A stretch of 44,478 bases of DNA from a virus. Shown here piece by piece: positions 1 to 6,710 of the stretch. Made by a program: the position numbers and the translations under genes. The first letter of the stretch is position 1; every line of letters starts with the position of its first letter. The notes under the pieces were generated by a model. The model was not told the DNA's origin. It saw nothing but the letters and a program-made list of their open reading frames with translations, and did not search any database. The stretch lies in the IMG/VR virus record IMGVR_UViG_3300035698_028007, positions 1-44,478 of that record; one strand, given 5' to 3'.

Positions 1-8
1 ATAGAGAG

Positions 9-101
9 ATGAAAAAGTTAGGTGATTATAAATGGAAGTTTTGTAAAAAATGTGGTAAGAAATATATTGGGAATAATCATGTTTGTAAAATGATTAAATA
101 A
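9..101 (+). CDS. small zinc-finger-like protein (30 aa)
   Basis: This 30-codon frame starts ATG at 9 and stops TAA at 99-101. It encodes a very basic peptide with the spacing C-x2-C-x8-H-x-C at residues 12-26, which resembles a minimal zinc knuckle or ribbon. No family was recognised. A second very short start follows at 119 behind a similar leader (both starts are preceded by atagagag-like sequence), but it gives only seven codons. The gene may belong to a longer run beginning left of the window. The metal-ligand pattern argues for a real product, but the short length keeps confidence modest. A nucleic-acid-binding role would be inference only. Confidence 0.45.
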   Translation: MKKLGDYKWKFCKKCGKKYIGNNHVCKMIK

Positions 102-150
102 TTTAAACAATAGAGAGAATGAAAAAATCAATTTACTTTTAACTTAAATA

Positions 151-158
151 TAAATTTG
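151..158 (+). promoter_or_regulatory. TAnnTTTG box immediately before lipoprotein gene
   Basis: TAAATTTG matches the Bacteroidota -7 consensus TAnnTTTG and ends 1 nt before the ATG at 160. If used, it would give an almost leaderless or internally started message. No clear TTTG -33 element was found, so it could be a chance match. Confidence 0.25.
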
Positions 159-159
159 T

Positions 160-555
160 ATGAAAAAACTTTTTATCCTGGCAATGATAGTAATTGCCTT
201 ATGTAATTGCTCAACAAAGAGCAAAGATCCAGTTGTAATATATTCCGTTGATAGTCTATCAAATGATCCTATCAGACTTATATCTGGTGAAGATGAATTA
301 GAACTAACCGGAAAGGTATCTATTCTCAGGCCCATGACAGATACTATAATTGCTTATGCAGAATATAATGATAGTATTATTAAATGTATTCTCGTTGCGA
401 GGGCAGATCAGCTTATTTTGCGTAATCCAGACAGCACTTATAATAAAGTTACCCGGGCAGATCTTCAACCGAGATATTATCCCTGGCTATTTTTTACAAT
501 GGATAGCGCAAGGATCCCTACTGATAGTATTAAATTTCTAAGAGCAGTTAAATAA
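160..555 (+). CDS. putative lipoprotein, function unknown
   Basis: A 131-residue protein. Residues 2-14 form a lysine-led hydrophobic signal segment, followed by Cys15 and Cys17 (LCNCST). This fits a loose Bacteroidota-type lipobox, with lipidation at one of the two cysteines. The mature part is short, rich in Asp, Ser and Thr, and apparently a beta-rich soluble domain. No enzymatic motif was seen. The protein probably sits on the periplasmic or outer face of the envelope. A phage lipoprotein could serve in superinfection exclusion or lysis, but nothing in the sequence shows which. It is followed 2 nt later by a small membrane protein gene and then two more genes, all read through to the terminator at 1100. 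Confidence 0.6.
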   Translation: MKKLFILAMIVIALCNCSTKSKDPVVIYSVDSLSNDPIRLISGEDELELTGKVSILRPMTDTIIAYAEYNDSIIKCILVARADQLILRNPDSTYNKVTRADLQPRYYPWLFFTMDSARIPTDSIKFLRAVK

Positions 556-557
556 GT

Positions 558-716
558 ATGGTTGATTTATACGCATTAGTAATATTTGTAGGGATAGTCA
601 TGGCAATAATTGTTCCTCCTGTATTATGGGCAGGATTTAAAGCTAAAAACAGAATTTATAAACTTGGAAAGACTAATTATATCTCAGCCAGAAAAAGGGA
701 AAGGGAATTTGAATGA
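558..716 (+). CDS. small single-span membrane protein (52 aa)
   Basis: This frame runs from ATG 558 to TGA 714-716. Residues 4-26 are strongly hydrophobic (LYALVIFVGIVMAIIVPPVLW), forming one membrane span. A highly basic tail follows, ending KREREFE, so the C-terminus is probably cytoplasmic. It begins 2 nt after the lipoprotein stop and overlaps the next start by ATGA, so it is translationally coupled at both ends. No family was recognised. Small phage proteins of this shape can be holin- or spanin-like accessories, but a single span with a basic tail is not diagnostic. Confidence 0.5.
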   Translation: MVDLYALVIFVGIVMAIIVPPVLWAGFKAKNRIYKLGKTNYISARKREREFE

Positions 717-1015
717 TTACAGAAGATCAAATAAAAAAGCTTAAACCAGGTACTAAGTTGATATTTTTCAAAGATGGTGGAGTTATCTCTGCTAAAAAGG
801 AATATGTTTTTACATTTGCTAACTGGCATGGTAGAAAAAATGAAGTTTCCCGATGGTGGCAATCTAAGGAGGCTTTGGAAGCAGGAAACTCTGAACATAG
901 TTTTGATATATTTGATGTTGAGTTATTCGATGAAAAAAAACATAAAAGCTTTATTATTGTTGATTATAAACGAGTAATGAGTGATATAACAAATTTTATA
1001 AATGGTATAGGATAA
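713..1015 (+). CDS. hypothetical protein (100 aa)
   Basis: A 100-residue soluble protein. The N-terminal half (EDQIKKLKPGTKLIFFKDG) looks like a small beta-barrel opening. It is followed by an aromatic stretch (FANWHGRK near residues 35-42, then RWW) and an acidic, hydrophobic C-terminal segment. No known domain was recognised. The start overlaps the preceding stop (ATGA), and a 21-codon frame starts on its stop codon (TAATG). It is the last sizeable gene before the terminator at 1100-1127. Confidence 0.6.
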   Translation: MITEDQIKKLKPGTKLIFFKDGGVISAKKEYVFTFANWHGRKNEVSRWWQSKEALEAGNSEHSFDIFDVELFDEKKHKSFIIVDYKRVMSDITNFINGIG

Positions 1016-1080
1016 TGAAAAAAGGAAAGGTTATTTATCACAACTGTAAAACCACGCAGGAGAGAGTCCTGCTTGTTTGA
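1015..1080 (+). CDS. possible 21-aa peptide overlapping a hairpin
   Basis: ATG at 1015 overlaps the preceding TAA (TAATG) and gives 21 codons ending TGA at 1078-1080. The peptide is basic and hydrophobic. The frame covers a perfect hairpin (GCAGGA 1056-1061, loop GAGAG, TCCTGC 1067-1072). It may be a coupled micro-peptide, or the hairpin may be the functional element in the 3' untranslated region. Confidence 0.2.
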   Translation: MKKGKVIYHNCKTTQERVLLV

Positions 1081-1099
1081 TTTTATGAAAAGTTTAATT

Positions 1100-1127
1100 G
1101 AGGATCCTTCCCGGATCCTCTTTTTTT
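1100..1127 (+). terminator. factor-independent terminator
   Basis: Perfect 8-bp stem (GAGGATCC 1100-1107 with GGATCCTC 1113-1120), 5-nt loop TTCCC, then seven T. It closes the first small-gene run. The stem consists of two copies of GGATCC, a word unusually common in this window. Confidence 0.9.
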
Positions 1128-1143
1128 ATTGTAAGATTACAAT
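1128..1143. promoter_or_regulatory. operator-like palindrome, copy 1
   Basis: ATTGTAA-ga-TTACAAT, 7-bp perfect arms with a 2-nt spacer, directly after the terminator T-run. A near-identical copy lies 66 bp downstream at 1194-1209, and similarity continues rightward (TACTCTC versus TACTTTC). Duplication of a palindrome ahead of a gene run that encodes a ribbon-helix-helix protein suggests an operator. Confidence 0.55.
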
Positions 1144-1193
1144 ACTCTCAAATAACCTGAGTGGTGCATAAACATTAGATAATTAACAAGTCT

Positions 1194-1209
1194 ATTGTAA
1201 GTTTACAGT
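1194..1209. promoter_or_regulatory. operator-like palindrome, copy 2
   Basis: ATTGTAA-gt-TTACAGT is the second copy of the 1128-1143 palindrome, with one arm mismatch. It is immediately followed by an 8-bp inverted repeat (TACTTTCG 1209-1216 and CGAAAGTA 1227-1234) and a 5-bp one (TGTAG 1235-1239, CTACA 1243-1247). Confidence 0.5.
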
Positions 1210-1234
1210 ACTTTCGCACACTTTTACGAAAGTA
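1209..1234. repeat. 8-bp perfect inverted repeat
   Basis: TACTTTCG and CGAAAGTA are separated by 10 nt (CACACTTTTA). No T-run follows, so it is not a usual terminator. It could be a protein-binding site or a cruciform or RNA hairpin in the upstream control region of the 1370 gene run. Confidence 0.5.
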
Positions 1235-1295
1235 TGTAGTCACTACACCAACCTACTACATATTATATTGACAAAGTATTGTTATTGTAGATAAA

Positions 1296-1320
1296 TATAT
1301 TTGCATTGTATATACAAATA
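1296..1320 (+). promoter_or_regulatory. putative promoter with adjoining palindrome
   Basis: TATATTTG at 1296-1303 matches TAnnTTTG. TTG at 1268-1270 (in ATTGACA) is a possible -33 box, though the spacing is slightly long. Directly downstream lies a perfect 12-bp palindrome, TTGTATATACAA (1306-1317). Its ATTGTA/TACAA half-sites resemble those at 1128 and 1194 with spacing 2 nt shorter. A repressor bound there would cover the start of transcription. Confidence 0.5.
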
Positions 1321-1369
1321 TTGTATTATTGTGTATGAAAATGAAATATTAATTAATACTACGGACAAA

Positions 1370-1954
1370 ATGAAGATTGAAAAGATCAACAAACACAAGT
1401 TAAGCCTACTGGTAAGGGACATGAAGATACACCTTATTAAAGAAACTCTGTATTCTGAACATCATTTTAATACTAAGTATTCAACCGGGAAACTGGAAGA
1501 ATCAGTTAACTTCAGTAATAAAATATCTGAATTATTTGTTGGGATAAGAAGTCATCCTGAATTAGTCAAAGAAAAACACCTAATGGATTTCATAGGATAT
1601 TTGTATCGTATATGGACCACTAAGGATTTTCTAAACAGAGAGGAAGTTTCAATAAGCTTTTTACATGACTTCTCAGGTTTATTAACTAAACAGGCATTTG
1701 GTTGGAGTCCAAGGACCGAAGGACATGCTCAATTTATTCCAGAGAAGCCTAAAATTATAAAGCTTGAAGAATTTGATGCTTATGTAAGATGGGATGGAAT
1801 AAAATTAACAAAATACCCAATATTGAAAGATGGTAGTATGGGGAAGAAAGGTGTTGGTATTTTTGGAGCAGAGACACAGAAGTTCTTGGATGCTATAAAT
1901 AGAAAATTTGGCACAAAATTAAAGCTTGATCAAATTAATGGAAGAAAATCATGA
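1370..1954 (+). CDS. hypothetical protein (194 aa), first gene of second run
   Basis: The reading frame is open from TTG at 1301, but that lies inside the putative promoter, so ATG at 1370 (MKIEKINKHKLS) is preferred. The product is 194 residues, helical at the N-terminus. Its C-terminal part (about residues 120-190) is rich in Gly, Lys and aromatic residues (DAYVRWDGIKLTKYPILKDG). No family was recognised. The next gene starts inside its stop codon (ATGA), so the two are coupled. It lies directly behind the palindrome-rich promoter region and ahead of a ribbon-helix-helix gene. It may be part of an early regulatory or host-takeover run, but that is inference. Confidence 0.6.
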   Translation: MKIEKINKHKLSLLVRDMKIHLIKETLYSEHHFNTKYSTGKLEESVNFSNKISELFVGIRSHPELVKEKHLMDFIGYLYRIWTTKDFLNREEVSISFLHDFSGLLTKQAFGWSPRTEGHAQFIPEKPKIIKLEEFDAYVRWDGIKLTKYPILKDGSMGKKGVGIFGAETQKFLDAINRKFGTKLKLDQINGRKS

Positions 1955-2142
1955 AACTAAGATTTAATATTAACAATCTTCTCCCAGGTGGAGAAATGTA
2001 TGATATCATTGGTGATAAAATTATATATTATCATAAGGGTATGGATGGATCTATTGTTAAGGTTGAGACACAAACTGTTGAACAGGCTCAAAAGATTATT
2101 AATATTTATGATCTCACATTGGCATTAGATAAACTAAATTAA
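1951..2142 (+). CDS. hypothetical protein (63 aa)
   Basis: The start overlaps the preceding stop by ATGA. The 63-residue product appears to be a short beta segment (YDIIGDKIIYYHKGMDGSIVKVET) followed by an amphipathic helix. No family was recognised. It ends one base before the strong ribosome binding site of the next gene. Confidence 0.55.
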   Translation: MKLRFNINNLLPGGEMYDIIGDKIIYYHKGMDGSIVKVETQTVEQAQKIINIYDLTLALDKLN

Positions 2143-2148
2143 GGAGGA
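2141..2148 (+). promoter_or_regulatory. strong Shine-Dalgarno site (AAGGAGGA)
   Basis: AAGGAGGA lies 5 nt before ATG 2154. Ideal sites of this kind are rare in this window; the others noted precede the 34348 gene (AAAGGAG) and the overlapping frame at 15961. It fixes the start of the ribbon-helix-helix gene. Confidence 0.7.
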
Positions 2149-2153
2149 ATTAT

Positions 2154-2330
2154 ATGGCAAGAGCAAAATCAAATAAGATCCCCTGGAGTGGGAGAATTGA
2201 CAAGGAACTACTGGCAAGAGCCGGGAAATTAGCACACAAAGACAGGAGATCTGTTACTGGAGTAATTGAAATGGCATTAGAAGCATATTTGTACGAGAAA
2301 GATTTTATGGAAATAGTGACAGAAGGATAA
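2154..2330 (+). CDS. ribbon-helix-helix (Arc/MetJ-type) DNA-binding protein, 58 aa
   Basis: ATG 2154 to TAA 2328-2330. The product begins with a basic strand (KIPWSGRIDKELL, residues 8-20). It continues with helix one (RAGKLAHKD, 22-30) and a turn into helix two (SVTGVIEMALEAYLYEKD, 33-50). This is the layout of a ribbon-helix-helix dimer that reads the major groove with its strand pair. Length and charge fit small phage repressors and antitoxin-like regulators. A perfect Shine-Dalgarno site precedes it. It lies about 850 bp downstream of three ATTGTA-type palindromes and is a natural candidate to bind them and autoregulate the run. That link is inference. Confidence 0.7.
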   Translation: MARAKSNKIPWSGRIDKELLARAGKLAHKDRRSVTGVIEMALEAYLYEKDFMEIVTEG

Positions 2331-2352
2331 TGAATAACTAAAAATAAAATTT

Positions 2353-2661
2353 ATGGGACAAAATGAAGATAACATAAAAAAACTTGGAGTATTTAATAAA
2401 AGCTTATCCGATTCAGGGATATTAAGCTTTGAATTTCCTGATAAGAAACTTGGTCCAGAAGTAACAACAGCAGAAAAGATCACTAAAATACAAGGGAATT
2501 GGATTACATTACAGTCTGACGTATGTGATGGTGAAGTTATTGACACCAGAGTATATTTAGGCCAAGAACATGCCAGAATATATATTTGCACAATAGCAGG
2601 AACTACTATTGATGAATTTCTAAAGGATCTTAATTCTTTAATTATAAAGTTCAGGATATGA
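2353..2661 (+). CDS. hypothetical protein (102 aa)
   Basis: A 102-residue acidic protein with alternating predicted strands (ILSFEFPDKK, NWITLQSDV, DTRVYLGQEHARIYICTIAGT) and a C-terminal helix (TTIDEFLKDLNSLIIKF). This gives a compact alpha-beta appearance. No family was recognised. Its stop overlaps the next start (ATGA), making it part of the coupled chain that ends with the formyltransferase. Confidence 0.55.
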   Translation: MGQNEDNIKKLGVFNKSLSDSGILSFEFPDKKLGPEVTTAEKITKIQGNWITLQSDVCDGEVIDTRVYLGQEHARIYICTIAGTTIDEFLKDLNSLIIKFRI

Positions 2662-2870
2662 AAAAGAAAACAGAGATAGATATATTGGAAACTACACCAA
2701 AAGGATTAGGCCCAAACTTTCAGGATCAATGGTATGATGAACCAAACAAAAAAACAGAACAGAAGTTTGAAGATGGTTGTAGGAGGGTTGTTATTCTGGC
2801 CTTTTGCTGTATTATAGGAATTGTTCTTATAATGGTTTATGTTAATAGTAGAGGTGGGGGGAACTTATGA
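2658..2870 (+). CDS. small C-terminally anchored membrane protein (70 aa)
   Basis: Residues 1-42 are polar and charged. Residues about 43-62 (VVILAFCCIIGIVLIMVYV) form one transmembrane helix, followed by a short glycine-rich tail. The arrangement suggests a tail-anchored protein with a cytoplasmic N-terminus. Both ends overlap neighbours by ATGA, so it is coupled to the upstream hypothetical gene and the downstream formyltransferase. No family was recognised. Confidence 0.55.
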   Translation: MKKKTEIDILETTPKGLGPNFQDQWYDEPNKKTEQKFEDGCRRVVILAFCCIIGIVLIMVYVNSRGGGNL

Positions 2871-3592
2871 AAGAACCCAAAACAATCGCAGTTATAACTT
2901 ACGACTCCCCTCACAGAAAGACTCAGGATATCATTTTAAGGCTTATAATGGATGGATATAATGATATTGTGGTCTATGCTCTCCCCTGGATCAAAAGAAA
3001 GCCATTTTACCCTTTATATTATCACAGACCGGGTAATGCTATCCCTGTTTATCTTTATGATTATTGTCATAATCTTCCGGGAATACATTTAATCAGAGTT
3101 GATATGGATCTATTGGCAGAGGAATTGGAACGGAGAACCTTTAAGCATATTATAATTGGTGGTGCAGGGATCCTTCCGAAAGAAGTTGTTAAAGACAATA
3201 GATTTGCGAACCATAGAAAGATTATTAATTCGCATCCCGGTTATCTTCCTGATATCAGAGGTCTGGACTCTTATAAATGGGCAATATTAAAAGGAGGACC
3301 AATAGGTGTAACAGTTCACTACATTGATAGGGAAATAGACAGAGGAATGTTAATTGCCAGGGAGATTGTTCCTGTATATTTTGAAGATACTTTCCATAGT
3401 GTTGCCCAGAGGTTATATAACTTAGAAATTAATTTGCTTGTTAAATCTCTTAAAGGACTAAGTGATAAATTTAATTTTATGAATTTGTATAGTAAAAATG
3501 AAATTAATCGTAGGATGCCTCATTACTTGGAAATTCAAATGATAGAGAGGTTTGAGGGTATTAGAAAAAGATCACCTTCAATCAGATCATAA
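2867..3592 (+). CDS. formyltransferase-family protein (N10-formyl-THF type)
   Basis: A 241-residue protein with the hallmarks of the formyltransferase fold shared by PurN, Fmt and sugar N-formyltransferases. It has a beta-alpha N-terminus, then GGAGILP (98-104), INSHPGYLP (120-128) and GVTVHYIDREIDRG (147-160). The invariant catalytic Asn-x-His and downstream Asp are seen as N121, H123 and D158, with spacing as in PurN. Family members transfer formyl from N10-formyl-tetrahydrofolate to an amine. There is no Fmt C-terminal tRNA-binding domain, so methionyl-tRNA is unlikely. Glycinamide ribonucleotide or an amino-sugar nucleotide are the better guesses. The phage encodes amino-sugar enzymes further right, which makes the sugar option attractive but unproven. 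It is the last gene of its run. Confidence 0.75.
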   Translation: MKEPKTIAVITYDSPHRKTQDIILRLIMDGYNDIVVYALPWIKRKPFYPLYYHRPGNAIPVYLYDYCHNLPGIHLIRVDMDLLAEELERRTFKHIIIGGAGILPKEVVKDNRFANHRKIINSHPGYLPDIRGLDSYKWAILKGGPIGVTVHYIDREIDRGMLIAREIVPVYFEDTFHSVAQRLYNLEINLLVKSLKGLSDKFNFMNLYSKNEINRRMPHYLEIQMIERFEGIRKRSPSIRS

Positions 3593-3620
3593 ACTATAAA
3601 ACAGCTAATATGTTAACAAC

Positions 3621-3705
3621 TTTGTCCACTTTGTCCACGAAAATTGAAATATCTGAACTAAAAAACAGTTATTTAATTAGTTATGTTAGTAAAAGTGTGG
3701 ACAAA
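3621..3705. repeat. tandem 9-mers plus inverted copy (TTTGTCCAC)
   Basis: TTTGTCCAC occurs twice head to tail at 3621-3629 and 3630-3638. Its reverse complement GTGGACAAA lies at 3697-3705, with AT-rich DNA between. The stretch holds no credible gene. Such iteron-like repeats occur at operators and replication origins; which applies is not visible here. Confidence 0.5.
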
Positions 3706-3780
3706 CTTTTGTTCATTTTCCCGGGTATTGGAGGTTCATTTGCTCTCAGATAATCCCGGAAATCATCTTATATGAAGTTG

Positions 3781-3815
3781 AAAACCCTGAAATTGCTGAT
3801 ATTTTGGGGTTTTTT
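3781..3815 (+). terminator. terminator of the 1370-3592 run
   Basis: A 13-bp stem with two G-T wobbles (3781-3793 pairs with 3801-3813), 7-nt loop TGCTGAT, and a T-run ending at 3815. It lies about 190 bp after the formyltransferase stop. Confidence 0.65.
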
Positions 3816-3942
3816 GATGGTGTGCCGACTTTAAGGCGATTTAAGGACAACTTGATAAATAAGAATAATTTGTTTATAATTGTGATAGAAAGGAATCTTT
3901 ATTTTATATTTTATTCATTCATTCGTATCTATCAATCACACC

Positions 3943-3987
3943 AAAAAAGGCCAGTAACTCCCCCCGTAGTTCTGGCCTTTTGTTTTA
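3943..3987. terminator. bidirectional terminator
   Basis: Ten-bp stem AAAAGGCCAG (3945-3954) with CTGGCCTTTT (3972-3981), extended inside by AACT/AGTT. T-rich sequence follows on both strands, strongest on the minus strand (CTGGCCTTTTTT). It most likely ends the minus-strand tail-protein transcript coming from 7314. Confidence 0.8.
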
Positions 3988-3999
3988 TAAAAGATTTTG

Positions 4000-4007
4000 T
4001 ATATTTG
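4000..4007 (+). promoter_or_regulatory. TAnnTTTG box with no obvious downstream gene
   Basis: TATATTTG lies 19 nt after a terminator, with TTTG at 3979-3982 as a possible -33 box (spacing about 17 nt, slightly short). Transcription would start near 4013 and run antisense into the end of the tail-protein gene. Confidence 0.35.
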
Positions 4008-4012
4008 TATCA

Positions 4013-4072
4013 CCCTGTTAAAGTCCGGGAAAAGTAATGAGACCGGTAATCCTGTTATACACAGGAGCAGGG
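4013..4072 (+). ncRNA. candidate compact three-way-junction RNA
   Basis: Three stems can be drawn. P1 is CCCTG (4013-4017) with CAGGG (4068-4072). P2 is CCGG (4025-4028) with CCGG (4043-4046). P3 is CCTGT (4051-4055) with ACAGG (4061-4065), loop TATAC. A promoter-like box ends 5 nt upstream. The same DNA is also the 3' untranslated region of the minus-strand transcript, and a 40-codon frame starts at 4037, so the strand and nature are uncertain. No known RNA family was recognised. Confidence 0.3.
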
Positions 4073-4079
4073 CAAATGA

Positions 4080-6710
4080 TTATCTCAGTTTTCTTATATG
4101 CCTATAATCAAATAACACTTCCAGAAAGTTTATTGTTGAATAGCGCAGATTACCAATAAACACAGGGATAAAATACTTCATTCCTACAATTCCCCGGCCA
4201 AGCATAAGATTATTACTTATATCTTCATCTGACATTGTTGCCTGAATAACGTGCCAATGTTCACCATCCTGGGATCCAAACAGTACTAAGGAGGGAAAAG
4301 TATCATCCCCTTTTTCTAAATGACATAATAAATTCATTTGCTTAACCTTTTTAAGTCCCCAGGAACCAAGTTTAATAGGTCTGGTTTGAATAAGTACATC
4401 TTTGTAGGTGGATTTGTCCTCTGTGGTTATATCGTACAAATATTCGCCTATTTGACCTATCATAATGGGATAATTATCGATGAAAGAATTAAACACTTCG
4501 GTAATTTTGTGCCAAGTCTTAGATTTTATATTGAATATATAGGAAAAATTATAATCTGGTGAGGAGTTAGATCCTACTGATCCATCACATATAATCAATT
4601 CCTGTTCTACATGATCATAAGCAATAATAGCATTGGATAGGAAAGTCTTAAAATCAGCAGAAGATAAGTAATCAAGTAGGTCCACAGTATTATAATTATT
4701 TAATAATTCCATGAAATCGTCATTATCTCTAAGGTAGATATCCGGAATTCCCTCAACCGGTTGGCTTATTTCTTCTATTTTCCTTCCTGAGAGAACCTTT
4801 AAACCATCAGCAGTAGCAAAGACTACACCTATTCCAATCTCAGTAATACTATCAGGATTATTACATGCATCCCGGGATAAAGGAACCAATGTTGAATATA
4901 AAATAGATCCTGTTCCCTGGTTAAGTAACCATATACCTTTATTTGTGAATATAACAATAGGGAATTGTCCGAATTGTCCCTCTGATAGTGGCTCTCCTTG
5001 TGTTGCAAACCTCATTACTTCATTTCCCCGGCCAATATTATATGAGTGTTCAGCCATGTTAACAAATGGGTTATTCATTTCTGATACCTGAATTCTGTCT
5101 TTATCGATTAGGTACTTACTTACACTTGGAGGAACATCTGGGCCTCCATAAGCAACCTCAACTTTAATAGGAATAAGATCATAACTTTCAGCAGTAGCAA
5201 CATAATTCTGGTAATAAGAAAAGTTAAGAAAGGCATGTTTTGTGAGTTTCCATGTTTCTGCAAGATGATAGTTACCTCCATTAAAGAAATACAATTCCAT
5301 TTTGTAGGCTCTTGCATCTGGGTAAATGATTACTGGATGAAGAAATATAACATCAGGATTAGCGATCCAATCAAAAACATCACAATCATATTGTTTCATT
5401 ACTACTTTAGTTCCCTTCTCCGTTGCCAGATATACAAAGAAAAACCCTTCTTCATTGGTCAGTTTGTCATTATAACTCTTATGAAACCTATAAACCATTA
5501 AAAGATTTCCGGAAAACAGATCCAACTTAATACCATCACCAAGAATGTTTGTAATATTACCCAGGTGAAGTCTTGAATTGTAACTATAAGCTGTTTCTCC
5601 TGTTATCTGGTGCGCTGTAAAATTATCAACCGGCAAAGTTTCCTGAGTTTCGATAGTATCAACATTGGTAAATGATATAAATGTAGGACTATTAGCAAGT
5701 GTTTCAACAATAGTATCATGATCTATCTCAAATAACTTGTAATAATTAATCCCTTCAATCATCTTTTCTACCTCTGGATTAACCGGTGGCTTATTACCAA
5801 CATAATTACTATTATCTTCTCCTATTTGAAAATGCGTGATAGGTGAAGTAATAAATACGCAGAGTGAAGTAATTATGCCTTTCCATTTTTCAAGTAAGGC
5901 TCCCTGGGATGCTGAAAGCTTATATTGATATTGAGGGGAATAAGTGGTAATATCTTTGAATTGAAAGAGTCCTGCATCATAATACATTTCTCTTACCATG
6001 GATACAAGAGGATCCTCTTCAAAACCCATTGCACAGGTTATTGGATGGGAATAGGTAATATAGGATCCATCAAAGAGTTTCCATGCTACTCTTGTTAGGA
6101 AATGCCCTTCTATTTCTCCATCCTTTTGTTTCAATGCCAGATATTCAAGCAAATTGGCCTTTGCACTTGCAAAGTCTGTCCCAACATCAGCATCACCTTT
6201 TGTATGAGTTGCATCATCTTCACCACGCATAGCGAACCTGGGTGGTGGAAGATCTTCAGGAGAAAGATTAAGATAATCCCCTGTATCTTCATCATAAAGT
6301 AAATAGTATTTCATTACATCAGTACAAATAATCATCGAATTACCAATAAACTCAATAGCTTTAAGCATTTCAGTTCCCGGAGTATCAAAGGTTAGAACAA
6401 GAGTATTGTTCCCGGTAATATCAATCAGATCAATAACACCGGTTGAAAAGATATAACCAATATACTCAGCATCCGGGAGTACTGGATGTTTATATATTTT
6501 ATCATAATCATCAAACAGTAATGGATTACCAGTTATTTCCTGATGGACTTCTTTTGATCCAACCGGCTCCCAGGATCCATCTCTATTGCGCAGATTAATT
6601 ATTTCTTCGCAGGATCCATCCTTTACTCTATGTAAAGATAAATTCCTTTCGATACCTGATAACTCAATGTTAGTTCTCTGGTTCTTGTGGGGTTCCTTCT
6701 TTGTTTCCAT
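4080..6710 (-). CDS. P22 gp10-like tail / head-closure protein
   Basis: About 876 residues from ATG 6710 (METKKEP). The frame is open to ATG 6791, but that start would overlap the upstream gene by 122 nt. The N-terminal part has a conserved-looking block (GIERNLSLHRVKDGSCEEIINLR). The C-terminal half has beta-propeller style repeats, including FPIVIFTNKGIWLL and DSITEIGIGVVFATADGLKVLSG. It ends with VLFGSQDGEHWHVI and SINFLEVLFDYRHIRKLR-like segments. I recognise this as the pattern of stabilization proteins in P22-like and Bacteroidota podoviruses, which close the portal after DNA packaging. It is the distal gene of a two-gene minus-strand unit, overlapping its neighbour by 41 nt and ending before the bidirectional terminator at 3943-3987. 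Confidence 0.6.
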   Translation of the reverse strand: METKKEPHKNQRTNIELSGIERNLSLHRVKDGSCEEIINLRNRDGSWEPVGSKEVHQEITGNPLLFDDYDKIYKHPVLPDAEYIGYIFSTGVIDLIDITGNNTLVLTFDTPGTEMLKAIEFIGNSMIICTDVMKYYLLYDEDTGDYLNLSPEDLPPPRFAMRGEDDATHTKGDADVGTDFASAKANLLEYLALKQKDGEIEGHFLTRVAWKLFDGSYITYSHPITCAMGFEEDPLVSMVREMYYDAGLFQFKDITTYSPQYQYKLSASQGALLEKWKGIITSLCVFITSPITHFQIGEDNSNYVGNKPPVNPEVEKMIEGINYYKLFEIDHDTIVETLANSPTFISFTNVDTIETQETLPVDNFTAHQITGETAYSYNSRLHLGNITNILGDGIKLDLFSGNLLMVYRFHKSYNDKLTNEEGFFFVYLATEKGTKVVMKQYDCDVFDWIANPDVIFLHPVIIYPDARAYKMELYFFNGGNYHLAETWKLTKHAFLNFSYYQNYVATAESYDLIPIKVEVAYGGPDVPPSVSKYLIDKDRIQVSEMNNPFVNMAEHSYNIGRGNEVMRFATQGEPLSEGQFGQFPIVIFTNKGIWLLNQGTGSILYSTLVPLSRDACNNPDSITEIGIGVVFATADGLKVLSGRKIEEISQPVEGIPDIYLRDNDDFMELLNNYNTVDLLDYLSSADFKTFLSNAIIAYDHVEQELIICDGSVGSNSSPDYNFSYIFNIKSKTWHKITEVFNSFIDNYPIMIGQIGEYLYDITTEDKSTYKDVLIQTRPIKLGSWGLKKVKQMNLLCHLEKGDDTFPSLVLFGSQDGEHWHVIQATMSDEDISNNLMLGRGIVGMKYFIPVFIGNLRYSTINFLEVLFDYRHIRKLR

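Noticed and set aside
1056-1072. Hairpin GCAGGA/TCCTGC as a terminator
   Set aside because: No T-run follows it, and a much better terminator lies 28 nt downstream at 1100-1127.
1301-1369. N-terminal extension of the 1370 gene from TTG
   Set aside because: The TTG is part of the TATATTTG promoter-like box, so it is unlikely to be translated.
3804-4037. 77-residue plus-strand frame with TTG start
   Set aside because: It runs through two terminators and a promoter-like box, has no ribosome site, and its product looks like translated AT-rich noncoding DNA.
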